Assembly (NCBI GenBank): GCA_023807065.1
Contig: JAJJLU010000353.1
Coordinates: 1-64,000, forward strand
Source: Isotricha intestinalis
Lineage: Eukaryota > Ciliophora > Litostomatea > Vestibuliferida > Isotrichidae
Direction: 5' to 3'
DNA length: 64,000 nt
Shown here: one piece after another, positions 31,901 through 41,202 of the stretch
Layout: each line of letters begins with the position of its first letter
How positions within the stretch are numbered: the stretch's first letter is position 1
Program-made: the position numbers and the translations under genes
Notes under the pieces: generated by a model
What the model was told of the DNA's origin: nothing
Databases searched by the model: none
Seen by the model: the letters and a program-made list of their open reading frames with translations, nothing else

Positions 31901-33893
31901 ATCTTGACATATTGTAATTATAATTTGAGAAAAATTCTATTATATCATATATAACTCCAACATATATTTTATCCATAATTAAATCTAATTGTTTTTCTTT
32001 TTTTGGAGAAGGAGATAAATAAAAATTTTTTTCTTTATTTGAATCTTTGTTTTTATCATTAGATAATTTATTTGAATTTGAATTATCTAAATTATCATTA
32101 TTAAAGTTTTCTTTATTTTTTAAGTATTCAATTTTTCTTTTTTCTAATTCCATCATAACTTTATTTTTTTGAGAAGATATTGTTTTAAACCTCATTAATG
32201 AACTTCTTCTTCTTTTTCCTCCAGCTGCGATTATTTGCTTTTCTTCTTTTTCCATTTCATTTTTTAAATCTTCCGGATTTTCAAATTTAATTGAAACTTT
32301 TCTTTTTTTATTATGAAAAACAACAACTTTACTTTGATTTGAATTATTTGATAAAGAATTCATTCTATTAAATTTTTTTTGAGGGTCATAAATATTCTGT
32401 GGTTGAATTTCCATTTCATTTTCTTCTTCTTCTTTATCCTTTTTATCTTCTATTGCTTTTTTATAGCAAAACATATAAATATTATTTTCAATATAATTTT
32501 CATCTGATAATGCTTTTTCTAAAAAAATATATTTTAAATTATCATCTAAATTACTTTCAGTTTCTATATTATGTGAAATAAAAGAAGAATTATTTTTTGA
32601 AGATTTATCAAATTCTGGTTTAGATATATTTTCTTCTTTTTTTTCTTCAATTTTTTCATCTTCGTTATTATTTTCTTTTTTTTCCTCATTAAAATTTTCA
32701 AACATTTTATATAAATTTTTCTCACCTATTAAATCTATATTTTCAGGGATTAAACCAGTTAAAGAATAAATAACTTCATAATCACCACATTCTTTAAAAT
32801 TAGAAGAAACAATTTTATAACTATATAATTTTATTAAAGCTTTAGTTAATATAGCAGGCCAAATTTCTTCTAAATTATCACATTTAGGAAAATAAAATCT
32901 ATCATATTTATCAAGAGGCATTCTATCATCAATTTCTATTTTTCTTAATTTACCAAAATGATATAATTTAACCCAATATATTCCTTTAGGATTATATATT
33001 GGAACACCATTTTCTTGAGGATAAATTCTTTGAAAAATTGAATAATTATTATTTACATCTGTTATATTTCTATCTTTTATTATTTCAAATATTGATGCCA
33101 ACCAACGACAAAAAATTGGATAATTATCTTTCAGATTTATTCTACTTGGTGAAGCTTCATTTATTTTTTGTTTTTCCATATTTACTTCTGTTATTCTTGG
33201 TTCTAAATTTTTATTTTTTTTCTTTTCTATTTTAAATTTTTCAATTTCTTCTTTTTCTCTTTCTATTCTTTCATTATATTCTTCTTCTGTTTCTTGTCTT
33301 TGAATAAATTTAACAACTGTAATATTTGGTTGTGCTCTAATAATATTAAAATAATCTTTATAAATTGCATTTTCATCTTTTTTTCCAATACTATCTTCTG
33401 AATCACTTTTATCACTTTTATTTTCTAAGAGTCCTTCTTCTTCCATTTTTTTTGTTTTTTCTTCTTCTTTGAATTTTTCATGAATTTTTTCTCTGAATTT
33501 ATATACATTTTTTTTAGGAAAATTAATTTTAATTTCATTTTCTAATTTATTTTCAATAATATAATATAAAGGTCTAGACCATTTAATTTCATCAAAAAGA
33601 AAATCATGATATAAAGATTTAGGAAGGTAAATTTTTTCACTTTCAGGATCTTTAAAAATTTCTTCAGGGTTTTCGAGTAAGGGAGATTGAAGAGTATTTA
33701 TATCAGTTTCATCTGATGGCCATTCTTCAAATAATTTTTGAGGATAATTTACAGGTTTATATTCTTTTTCTACTGTTTGAGGCTGATTTAATGGAACAGG
33801 ATCACGAATATGTTGGTAATTAGATGGGATTATGTCTTTTAAAGATTTTCCTTCTTTTGTTTTTTGAGATTTGTCCTTTGGGTTTTTTTTCAT
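28929..33893 (-). CDS. Androglobin-type calpain-like protein, probably inactive
   Basis: 1654 residues in one exon. Residues about 60-110 carry a conserved entry block (SLYHDFLFDEIKWSRPLYYI). Residues about 255-370 match the calpain-like domain of androglobin-type proteins: YPIFCRWLASIFEIIKDR, YNPKGIYWVKLYHFGKLRKI, IDDRMPLDKYDRFYFP and EEIWPAILTKALIKLYSY. The Cys of the active-site region remains (about residue 263), but where a calpain has its catalytic GHAY the sequence reads GVIYDII (about 644), and no NPWG-like Asn block follows, so proteolysis is unlikely. Beta-rich C2-like segments follow (GTWIEPSDFFKCFDSFIILY, about 845; FTGGLFPLGFHMKLYCDF, about 960). Glu/Lys-rich linkers separate them. 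No globin domain was recognised. Androglobin relatives work in cilia and flagella, which suits CFAP52 nearby; that role is inferred. Confidence 0.72.
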   Translation of the reverse strand: MKKNPKDKSQKTKEGKSLKDIIPSNYQHIRDPVPLNQPQTVEKEYKPVNYPQKLFEEWPSDETDINTLQSPLLENPEEIFKDPESEKIYLPKSLYHDFLFDEIKWSRPLYYIIENKLENEIKINFPKKNVYKFREKIHEKFKEEEKTKKMEEEGLLENKSDKSDSEDSIGKKDENAIYKDYFNIIRAQPNITVVKFIQRQETEEEYNERIEREKEEIEKFKIEKKKNKNLEPRITEVNMEKQKINEASPSRINLKDNYPIFCRWLASIFEIIKDRNITDVNNNYSIFQRIYPQENGVPIYNPKGIYWVKLYHFGKLRKIEIDDRMPLDKYDRFYFPKCDNLEEIWPAILTKALIKLYSYKIVSSNFKECGDYEVIYSLTGLIPENIDLIGEKNLYKMFENFNEEKKENNNEDEKIEEKKEENISKPEFDKSSKNNSSFISHNIETESNLDDNLKYIFLEKALSDENYIENNIYMFCYKKAIEDKKDKEEEENEMEIQPQNIYDPQKKFNRMNSLSNNSNQSKVVVFHNKKRKVSIKFENPEDLKNEMEKEEKQIIAAGGKRRRSSLMRFKTISSQKNKVMMELEKRKIEYLKNKENFNNDNLDNSNSNKLSNDKNKDSNKEKNFYLSPSPKKEKQLDLIMDKIYVGVIYDIIEFFSNYNYNMSRLVPIDFSDLRAMIKSFNTNNVFKQLSREEKRKYIQELKEIKLKQKIEKSKRIETLKEKGKIYYSIKIHNPSVPEPIFLRSHNDEEIEMAKKILLNKWEFPPIDYLEHVYQQSHPQLEKSNETSPNKDNKNHDNEPEKKKKKEYTWSKDVYMQLIEGNTEQYKEQKEPLVRKEGTWIEPSDFFKCFDSFIILYNPKNYSNIFEWDNLWYDTNDVLSINCQNKVLHLIPNENTKKSYIILVFSVNSDEKNIFRDIPYSIHFILLKKDDKIEDGRLITLNSFFGTKHIDQLKTNEEYFLVFTGGLFPLGFHMKLYCDFQIEPISYNDYLSDYRGFTKQTYTIEHPNLTKNELYVLLRVSVKLEVKTKFVIINNNSKDKALKDYTELYICDSGNNNFKKNIAFDNIFELDPKQYYFVITCIPPYNIESDSYDFDILSYPEDNQVLDVSQTNTAIPGDVNKSQPLFEQIEHISPYDITDKYKDNKHFILFKEYIFSGDITYCTLHIKIREFKKIEENIIEEEKNEEEEKDNNNKKNPPSQTQNPNSDMIETKLDFPIRLKLELYDQEDNLMYTTDFYNSITLHNIIFEGQIIQDSKGKKDKGKEEENQINKPYRLICYIDETELPENFTYINPANQYFDWVIKVFSSDTLGFCEDTHKEDEEKAVIASWEENEPGRKVKAKNSRKRFLLNKKKLNGGELDEDEILFLSEKRIRKKESEEKDIVDDKKNKDKGKTDNKKNVNKGKVEEKNEEEEKERMEINFNKKTSTVNQHSSLYIKNFLYYAYDNRCITYNHMFEQEQKVLNTEDVTNEKEANILKAYEEIEKLNNDNNEDSEIKKNEFIEENKKIYEEILSKRKDDEKKKEEVLKGRDDVKSILLIKAEAEIKLKELIQLIEEDNDNNNNEKEDKKKKDSNKFDFNSAYETYKEIIDSKLKHPLIEKCFNLLSKKKEDMIEEELKKAGKGKEKDIALKYLEEIRSVHWNISEDLFSRLDSYVQ

Positions 33894-34362
33894 TTTTTGC
33901 TTAATTTTTTTATTTTTTTTATTTTTAAATTTTTTTTTAATACTTTTTTTTAATGGGATTTAATTTTTTATAGATATATTAATATAATATGCATTATATT
34001 TATATATTAGATGAAATATTTTTTTATTGTTTTATTTGTTGTTTTTTATTGTTTTGATTTGTTTATTTAAATAAAATTTGTTAAATAAAGAAAAAAAAAA
34101 ATAAAAAAAATAAAAAACGTAAATAATTTAATGAAAAATTAGAATTGATATCATTTTTCTTTTATCTAAAAATTGATTAAAAATAAAGAAAATAAAAGAT
34201 AAAAAGATCATATTTATAACTTTATATATCTATATATACTCACAAAATCAAAAAAAATCTGAAAATCCCTTTATATAAAAATCAGAATTAATAAATAATA
34301 CATCTCAATTATTAAATAAAGAAATTATTTACATTAAAATAACTCAATAACATAGTATATTA
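33894..34362. other. 470-bp spacer upstream of the androglobin-like gene
   Basis: T-rich then A-rich homopolymer sequence between the start of the androglobin-like gene and the stop of the small gene behind it. Presumably the promoter and a 3' end. Nothing else was seen. Confidence 0.5.
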
Positions 34363-34725
34363 TTAATCAAAATTTTTATAAAAAGGATTTTGAGGTCTTT
34401 CAATTTCAACATAATTATTATTTTGTTCTTCTTCAAAGCTATTCATTCTAGTAGAATCTCTTAAATAAGTAAAACTTTGTTTTTTTTTAATTCTTTCTTC
34501 TTTTAAAAGTGAAAAATCTCTTTCAATATCTTCTATATTACAAGATTTAAATAATTCTTCTTTTTTTTTTAAAAGTGAATCTTTCATTAATTCTTCTGAA
34601 GGAGTAAAAGGACATTTTAAATATGATTCTTTATTAAATCTTTTTGATGTGTGGGAATTTAATTTCCTTGGTTTTGGTTTATGGATAATTGAATCACATA
34701 CTATTATACATTTATCTGTACTCAT
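34363..34725 (-). CDS. Small unknown hydrophilic protein
   Basis: 120 residues starting MSTDKCIIVCDSIIHKPKPR and ending in an aromatic tail (RPQNPFYKNFD). Residues 40-85 form a charged helix (SLLKKKEELFKSCNIEDIER). No known domain. It is transcribed in the same direction as the TPR gene behind it (119 bp gap). Short motif-rich proteins of this sort are often microtubule-associated in ciliated cells, but that is only a guess. Confidence 0.55.
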   Translation of the reverse strand: MSTDKCIIVCDSIIHKPKPRKLNSHTSKRFNKESYLKCPFTPSEELMKDSLLKKKEELFKSCNIEDIERDFSLLKEERIKKKQSFTYLRDSTRMNSFEEEQNNNYVEIERPQNPFYKNFD

Positions 34726-34844
34726 TTTTTTTTTTAAATTTTTTTTTGTGTATCTTGATATTTTTTTTTTGGAGTTTTTTATAAATTTTTTTTATTTTTT
34801 TGTTTCAAATAAATAATATATATGTTAAATTATATTATATTTTT

Positions 34845-35810
34845 TTAATTTTTCATTTCTATATCTTCTTCACTTATATTATCTACTTCATCATTGTTTT
34901 TTAAGATTTCTTCATGCTCATTCACTAAATTGCATTTTTGTTCTAAATTATTTTTTAATTCTTCACTAGCAGAAATTATATCTTCAAACCCATTAAATTT
35001 ACTAGGATTTTTATTAAATATATCAAAAATTTTTAAAACTATATCATAAGCTTCCTTAAAATTATGAATTTGATAATTATCAAAAGCAATTAAATACCAA
35101 CAATTAATATCTTCATCATCAATTTTAACTAAAATATTTAATATTTGAATAGCTTGTTCATACATATTAATTTCAGCATAATTATTTGCAATATTTAATA
35201 AAACATCATGATCAGGAAATTTTTCATCAGTAATATCAATAATATTAATTAAATTCATAATTTTATTTAAAGTACTTTTAGCTTCATCATCTCTTTTTCT
35301 TAATATTCTCAAATTAGATAATTGTAATAAAATATCAATATTATTATTATTAATATTTAAACCTTCTCTTATTGAATTTTCACAAATTTCTTCAGCATTA
35401 TTTTTATCACATAAATCAGTAGTCATATATAATGATGCTATTGAAGCTAATCCACTTGCAATACTTTCTTTTAAATCATTATTATTTGGATTTTCATTTA
35501 ATTGCTGTTTATATAATGAAATTGCTTGATTATAATATTTTACTGATTCTTCTGGATTATTTATTATTTGACCTAATGTCATATATTTTTCTGGGTTTGT
35601 ATTTGGAGATAAATTTATACTTTTTAATATTAATTTTTTTGATTTTTCTATTTTATCTTGATTGAAATATACATCTGATAATAAATCTATTATTTCTATG
35701 TTATTTTGATTATTTTTGTATAAATTTTCTAAAAGAAGTTGAGCTTGGGAATATTCACATGATTCTATTAAATTTTTTATTTTTTCTAAATCTGGATTTG
35801 AATTCTCCAT
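34845..35810 (-). CDS. TPR protein, Acl4-like ribosome-assembly chaperone candidate
   Basis: 321 residues made largely of tetratricopeptide repeats. Helix pairs occur at about 8-75 (CEYSQAQLLLENLYKNNQNN), 80-105, 115-150 (ASGLASIASLYMTTDLCDKN), 165-190, 205-240 (NIANNYAEINMYEQAIQILN) and 245-275 (CWYLIAFDNYQIHNFKEAYD), followed by an acidic C-terminus (ISEEDIEMKN). The length, the second-half layout with the CWYL..D...I..F.EA pattern and the acidic tail resemble yeast Acl4 and its plant and animal counterparts, which guard ribosomal protein L4. The general TPR call is secure; the Acl4 assignment is tentative. It is divergent from the SET gene across 137 bp. Confidence 0.65.
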   Translation of the reverse strand: MENSNPDLEKIKNLIESCEYSQAQLLLENLYKNNQNNIEIIDLLSDVYFNQDKIEKSKKLILKSINLSPNTNPEKYMTLGQIINNPEESVKYYNQAISLYKQQLNENPNNNDLKESIASGLASIASLYMTTDLCDKNNAEEICENSIREGLNINNNNIDILLQLSNLRILRKRDDEAKSTLNKIMNLINIIDITDEKFPDHDVLLNIANNYAEINMYEQAIQILNILVKIDDEDINCWYLIAFDNYQIHNFKEAYDIVLKIFDIFNKNPSKFNGFEDIISASEELKNNLEQKCNLVNEHEEILKNNDEVDNISEEDIEMKN

Positions 35811-35947
35811 ATTTTAGATAAAAAATATTTATGAGGAAAATAATTATATGAAATTAATTTTTATTTTTACTTATTTTTAAAAATTGAATAAAAATATTAT
35901 AAATAAATATACTTTTTATTTTATTTCTTTATTCAAAAAACCTAAAA

Positions 35948-37618
35948 ATGTCAAAAAAAGAAGTAAGTTTCTTATCCGCAAATGATAAATTTCAAAAGTC
36001 CAAATATGAAGAATCATTAAAAATAATAAATACAGTAAAAACAAAAGATTATGACTTTTATTTACTTCGTTCAAAAATATATTTTTCAATAAATGACTTT
36101 TACTTATCATTACAAGATTCAAATCAATGTATAAAACTCCAAGAAAACAATATAGAACCATATGAAATATCATGTAAAAATTATATAAATATGTTTGATA
36201 TTGAAAGTGCAAAAATCTTATTAGAAAAAATGAAAACAAAATTTCCTTCATCATCAAAAGAAATAAAAAAAATAGATAATTTAATAAATCAAAAGGAAAA
36301 AGAAAATGAAGAAAATTGCAAAAAATTCATACAATATAAAGTATTTATAAACTATATGAAAGTAATATATTCTTATGGAGTATATATAAATAAAATTAAT
36401 GTAAAATGGGAAAGTGATTGGATGAGATGTATATTAGCATCAGATAATATAAAAATAAATGATACATTAATAAGAGTTCCAGATGATTTATTAATAACAT
36501 TAGACACAGCTCAAAATAGTGAAATAGGAAAATATTTTGATGAACCATTAAGAAAAAAATTAAATTCTCCTCATCATTGTTTATTAACAGCATATTTACT
36601 TCAAGAACAAAAAAAAGGAAATTCAAGTAAATGGTCTTTTTATTTTCCATTTTTACCATCATCATATTCATCATTTCCAATATTTTATACAGAAAAAGAA
36701 ATGAAATTATTAGAAGGAACTCAATTTTATGATATAGTAACAGATAAGAAAAAGGAAATAAGACAAGATTATGATTGGATATGTGAAAAATATTCTGGAT
36801 TTAATCAATATCCATATGATGAATTTTGTAAATTTAGAGAAGTCATTTCAAGTAGAATTTTCGGAGTAACAATGAAAGGAAAAAAAAATGATATTATTGC
36901 TCCATATGCTGATTTATTTAATCATAGAAGACCAAGAGGTACTCATTGGGCTTATGAAGATGATTTAAATTCTTTTGTTGTTAGTGCTATTGAAAATATG
37001 AGTCCTGGAATGGAAGTTTTTGATAGTTATGGTAGGAAATGTAATGCTAGATTCTTATTAAATTATGGATTTACTATTGAAGATAATGAAGATGATGAAA
37101 TTAAAATTCATTTAAGTTTAAATAATAATGATAAAAGATATAAAGATAAAGTTAAAGTTTTGGGTAATTCAAATAAGAAATTTACTCTTGTTAAAAATTG
37201 CAGAGATGAACAAAGTTTATTGTTTTTTTCATGGGTTAGAATTATGGAATATAATGGAGATTTTAAAGGTATTAGTATTAATAGTCCTATTATGTTGAAA
37301 AATGAGTTAAATATGTTAAAGAAAGTAAAAGAAATTATGCAAAGTTATTTAAAGAATTATAAAAGTTCTTTAGAAGATGAAGAAAAATTACTTAAAGAAA
37401 AAAGAAATAGTATGAATTTTAATGAATTCAATTGTTGTATTATGAGAATTGGAGAATTAAGAATTTTTAGGTATTATATTGATTTATGTGAAAAATGTAG
37501 TGAATTATTTAATAAAGGAAAGGGAGAAATTGAAAAAATTTTAAATGGGAAAAATCCTAATTTTAAAGATTATGAAGGGTATATTAAGGAAGTTAAAGGA
37601 AAATTATTTATTGATTAA
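35948..37618 (+). CDS. TPR plus SET-domain lysine methyltransferase (SETD3/RLSMT class)
   Basis: 556 residues. An N-terminal helical repeat region (1-110) of TPR type precedes a SET domain of the split Rubisco-LSMT/SETD3 class (about 150-375). Recognisable SET elements are LITLDTAQNSEIG, the Asn-His motif in APYADLFNHRRP (about 320), a Phe/Val strand DLNSFVVSAIENMSPGMEVF, and the closing DSYGRKCNARFLLNYGF with its catalytic Tyr. The rest (about 390-556) is helical, as in the substrate-binding domain of this class. Substrates in the family include non-histone proteins such as actin (His) and ribosomal or chloroplast proteins (Lys); the target here is unknown. The key residues look intact. Confidence 0.82.
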   Translation: MSKKEVSFLSANDKFQKSKYEESLKIINTVKTKDYDFYLLRSKIYFSINDFYLSLQDSNQCIKLQENNIEPYEISCKNYINMFDIESAKILLEKMKTKFPSSSKEIKKIDNLINQKEKENEENCKKFIQYKVFINYMKVIYSYGVYINKINVKWESDWMRCILASDNIKINDTLIRVPDDLLITLDTAQNSEIGKYFDEPLRKKLNSPHHCLLTAYLLQEQKKGNSSKWSFYFPFLPSSYSSFPIFYTEKEMKLLEGTQFYDIVTDKKKEIRQDYDWICEKYSGFNQYPYDEFCKFREVISSRIFGVTMKGKKNDIIAPYADLFNHRRPRGTHWAYEDDLNSFVVSAIENMSPGMEVFDSYGRKCNARFLLNYGFTIEDNEDDEIKIHLSLNNNDKRYKDKVKVLGNSNKKFTLVKNCRDEQSLLFFSWVRIMEYNGDFKGISINSPIMLKNELNMLKKVKEIMQSYLKNYKSSLEDEEKLLKEKRNSMNFNEFNCCIMRIGELRIFRYYIDLCEKCSELFNKGKGEIEKILNGKNPNFKDYEGYIKEVKGKLFID

Positions 37619-37817
37619 TTATTAAGTATATGAATTATATTTTTTGATTGTTCTTTGAAGGAGAAATAAAGATTATTTATTCAAATATATTAAATAAACC
37701 AAAAAAAAATTTTTTTAAATAAAAAATTTTAAACAAAAAAAATCCAAAAAAAGCAATAATAAAAACACTAAAAAAACTCTCCCTAAAAAACTCTTTTTAA
37801 CGAACAAAAAAGAAAAA

Positions 37818-39698
37818 TTAAGGTTTATTAGCATCTTTTTTAGCTCTTCTCATTTCCAAAGGAGTTTCAAAGAACAAAATACTTCCATCAGCTCCAACAC
37901 TAACAATAAAATCTTGACTAGGAGCAATTTTAGCTTTATTAATAGTTCCAGAATGTCCTAAACCTACAAATAAATTATCCCCAGTATCATATTCCCAAAT
38001 TTTTAAAATTTTATCTTCTCCACCAGTAACAAAATACTCTCCACTTTTATTAATAGCAATAGTATTAATTTCTCCGTCGGAACCATCAAGCATTCTAACT
38101 TCAACACCGTCGACTGCTTCCCAATAAGTAATTTTCTTATCATTTCCAACAGTTAAAACTTGACTTTGATCAGGATGAATAGCAATTTCTTTAAACATTG
38201 TAACTTCAAACATACAACAAGTTCTTACATAATTCCTAATATCCCATATGATACAAGAACCATCAGCAGATGCAGAAATTGCTCTATCATCAATATTATT
38301 AATAATTATACTCCATACTCTACCTCTATGTTCCTTTAAAGATGCTGCCATTACTTGACTTTGATATCCAATTTTCCAAACACGAATTTCTCCATTCATC
38401 CCTCCTGATACTATCTTCTGACAATCACTTGTAGATGCAATTGCAGTCACTCCATTCGTGTGGGCCTCGTTTATGCAATACAGGAGACGTCCACTTTGAG
38501 GGAGGAATGCACGGATTTTACCATCGTGCCATCCACTGTATATTGACTTACCATTTCTCATGAAACCAAAACAGAAACACTCTAAGTTTGGGACATGAAT
38601 ACGTAAATGTTCCTGACGTGTTTCACTATTCCATATACGTATGTCCTCCTTTCCACATGTTCCAAATACTCCACTATATTCATATGGGAATTGGATATCG
38701 TTTATTGAATCATTATGACATGTATTACGTATTTCACTTTTTAATGATGAAGTTTCTACCCAATAAATATTCGATTGGTCTGTACCAACAAACATAAATG
38801 AAGACTCTGCTGTTAGAGTTATTGAAGTTACAGCTCCTAGTATTTTTCCTTCATTTTTTATTTTAAAATCAATAAAACCTATCTTGGCTATTGTACCATT
38901 CCCAGTTCCAACGAGTAAATCACTATTAGGTAACATTTTAATAGTAATAACTCCTTGAGAAAATAATTTTTTAACAGGACCAATTCTTTTATATATTGCA
39001 TGAGTTAAATCAATTTCTAAAATATCACCACTTTGAGTTCCAAAATATGCAAATTTATCTAAAGGATCAACAACCATAGATAAAGGAATTCTTTTTAAAT
39101 TCCCAAAATTAACTTCAATATGACTTAATTTTTTTAATTCATAATCAACATTCCAAATTCTTATACCATAATCTTGGCAAGTGATAAATTTATTATCACT
39201 TAAATTAAAAAATTTAACTTGTCTAACAAAAGCAGTTCCTGCAGTAGATCCACTTAAAGCTTTTCCAGTTTGCACATCCCAAACAATTAAATTATTATCA
39301 TCTCTTCCTCCAACAGAAACAAGATATTTATCATTAAAAGAAAAATCAAGCGATTGAATAATCACTTTATGAATAGAAAATCTATGAATAAGTGAAAGAG
39401 TAGTTAAATCCCAAATAATAATATCTGCTTTAAAACCTGAAAAAGTTTTTTGTCCACTTGCTAAATATCTTCCTGATTTTGAAAGTGACATTATTGATAT
39501 GTCATTGTCATGTCCTCTAAGAAATGCATCTTGTCTTGTTAAAACATTACGAACAATTATTTGAGACCCTATTGGAAATATTAATGTTTCGTTATCTGGA
39601 TGAAGTATCAATCCATCTGGAACTTTACCTGAAAAACCTATTATTGCCATTAAATTTAATGACTTTTGCTCTGGTTTATTCTCCAATTCGTCTTCCAT
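37818..39698 (-). CDS. CFAP52: CFAP52 (WDR16), ciliary doublet inner-junction protein
   Basis: 626 residues, the usual length for this conserved axonemal protein, with two seven-bladed WD40 propellers. Near-diagnostic CFAP52 blocks are present: IIGFSGKVPDGLILHPDN (18-35), AFLRGHDNDISIMSLSKSGR, LASGQKTFSGFKADIIIWDL, IHKVIIQSLDFSFNDKYLVS and VGGRDDNNLIVWDVQTGKAL. In other species CFAP52 binds the inner junction between A and B tubules of doublet microtubules and needs no enzymatic residues. Its presence shows that the organism builds motile cilia. Bases about 38380-38740 are clearly richer in G+C than the rest of the gene and use CGT and CTC/CTG codons. The gene diverges from the ABHD17-like gene over 167 bp. 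Confidence 0.93.
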   Translation of the reverse strand: MEDELENKPEQKSLNLMAIIGFSGKVPDGLILHPDNETLIFPIGSQIIVRNVLTRQDAFLRGHDNDISIMSLSKSGRYLASGQKTFSGFKADIIIWDLTTLSLIHRFSIHKVIIQSLDFSFNDKYLVSVGGRDDNNLIVWDVQTGKALSGSTAGTAFVRQVKFFNLSDNKFITCQDYGIRIWNVDYELKKLSHIEVNFGNLKRIPLSMVVDPLDKFAYFGTQSGDILEIDLTHAIYKRIGPVKKLFSQGVITIKMLPNSDLLVGTGNGTIAKIGFIDFKIKNEGKILGAVTSITLTAESSFMFVGTDQSNIYWVETSSLKSEIRNTCHNDSINDIQFPYEYSGVFGTCGKEDIRIWNSETRQEHLRIHVPNLECFCFGFMRNGKSIYSGWHDGKIRAFLPQSGRLLYCINEAHTNGVTAIASTSDCQKIVSGGMNGEIRVWKIGYQSQVMAASLKEHRGRVWSIIINNIDDRAISASADGSCIIWDIRNYVRTCCMFEVTMFKEIAIHPDQSQVLTVGNDKKITYWEAVDGVEVRMLDGSDGEINTIAINKSGEYFVTGGEDKILKIWEYDTGDNLFVGLGHSGTINKAKIAPSQDFIVSVGADGSILFFETPLEMRRAKKDANKP

Positions 39699-39865
39699 AA
39701 GTTTTATTTTTTTTTAATTTTTTTTATTTTTTTTACTAGAATTTTTTATCGAGTTTTAATGGGTTTTATAATGGGGGTTATTCATAAAATAATTAATTTT
39801 TTATATTTATTTTTTTTGATAATTCTTTTACATTTATTTTTTATATAAATGTATATTTTATATAT

Positions 39866-40726
39866 ATGAATTTAAATGGATTAATATTTCCATCTCCTAA
39901 ATTTAAAATGAGTGATGCAAAAATATTTGGAGATGAATTAATATATATTCCTAGATTATTAAAAATAACAGATACCCAAGATTATATTCCATGTTTATTC
40001 CTTCAAGATAAAAGTAATAAAAAATCTAAAAATTTTATTTTATTATTCCATGGTAATGCAGAAGATATTTTCGGAGCTCGTTCGTTGGGAGAAAAATTAT
40101 GTTCACAATTATATATGAATATAATAATAATAGAATATCCAGGTTATTCAATTTATAAAACAAAAGACTCAAACTCAAATATAATTTTAGAAAATACAAC
40201 AATAGTATATGATTATATAAAAGCAAAATTTAATCTAAATGATAATAATATATATATATTAGGGAGATCAATTGGTTCTTCACCTGCAATTTATTTAGCT
40301 TCTAAAAGAAAACCAAATGCTTTATTTGTTATAAGTGGGTTTTCTTCAATTAAAGAAGTTGCCAAAAATTTAGTAGGTCCTTTAAATGTATTATTAAAAG
40401 ACAGATTTTTTTCTATTGATTATATTAAAAATGTTACTTGTCCTGTTTTATTCGTTCATGGTCAAAAAGATCCTTTAATTCCTTTTAAAGAAACATTAAA
40501 ATTGAAAAATATGTGTGATTGCCCCTATGAAGTTTCATTACCTGAAGAAATGACTCATAATGAATTTGATATTGATTTAGACCTTATTTCACCTATTAAT
40601 AATTTTATTCATCAGAATTGTATAATTGATAAAGAAAAAAATAATTTTAATTTAGGAGAGGAAAGTTATAGAAAAATATTTTTAACTCCTGAATATATTG
40701 AAAAATTAATATTAAATGATAAATAA
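39866..40726 (+). CDS. ABHD17/BEM46-like alpha/beta hydrolase
   Basis: 286 residues forming one alpha/beta-hydrolase domain. The oxyanion/HGN strand is ILLFHGNAEDIFGA (about 58-71), followed by IIIIEYPGYSIY. The nucleophile elbow is GRSIGSSP with Ser134. The acid is in VLFVHGQKDPLIPF (about 192-205) and the His is in EEMTHNEFDID (about 228). This arrangement is that of ABHD17 and BEM46/ABHD13-like proteins; ABHD17 members remove palmitate from membrane proteins such as small GTPases. The Cys-rich palmitoylated N-terminus of animal ABHD17 is not present; the N-terminus starts directly with MNLNGLIFPSPKF. The catalytic triad appears complete, so an active esterase or thioesterase is likely; its substrate is not known. 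Confidence 0.83.
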   Translation: MNLNGLIFPSPKFKMSDAKIFGDELIYIPRLLKITDTQDYIPCLFLQDKSNKKSKNFILLFHGNAEDIFGARSLGEKLCSQLYMNIIIIEYPGYSIYKTKDSNSNIILENTTIVYDYIKAKFNLNDNNIYILGRSIGSSPAIYLASKRKPNALFVISGFSSIKEVAKNLVGPLNVLLKDRFFSIDYIKNVTCPVLFVHGQKDPLIPFKETLKLKNMCDCPYEVSLPEEMTHNEFDIDLDLISPINNFIHQNCIIDKEKNNFNLGEESYRKIFLTPEYIEKLILNDK

Positions 40727-41202
40727 ATAAAAACTTTTATAAATAAAACAATTAATTTAAAATTTACAAAAATTATTATTATTTCAAAAACATAAAAAAT
40801 TAAATTTTTAAAAAACTGAATACCCAATTCAATTTAATATATAAAAATAAACGTAAAAATCTATTCTTTAAAAGATTAAATTTTTTCTTCATATATTAGT
40901 TATTATTAATCAAAATTTTTGATTGTCCTTTGTTGAAGAAATTATTATCATGAAAAAATCAAGTGATTTAAAAAGAGGAGAACAATCTAAATCTTTTTCT
41001 AAATATTAAAGATATTGAAAAGAAATAAATAGTTTTCCGAAAATTTTATTTTAAATTATGAGTTATTTATTTTTAAAAATCTTATTTATATAATTACAAC
41101 AATATATCAGAGAAAATATATTAAAAATTTTGATATTTTACATATTTTTTTTTATTTATAAAAGAAGATAAATAATTAAGTTTATTATTTATATATAAAA
41201 AA
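40727..41202. other. 475-bp spacer with a short open stretch
   Basis: Mostly A+T. An ATG at 40950 opens only 19 codons (MKKSSDLKRGEQSKSFSKY) and is followed by further stop-broken protein-like text to about 41090. It may be an eroded coding fragment, but it is too short to call. Confidence 0.3.

Noticed and set aside
40950..41009. Short frame starting MKKSSDLKRGEQSKSF
   Set aside because: Only 19 codons with no partner exon found; it may be an eroded fragment but cannot be supported as a gene.
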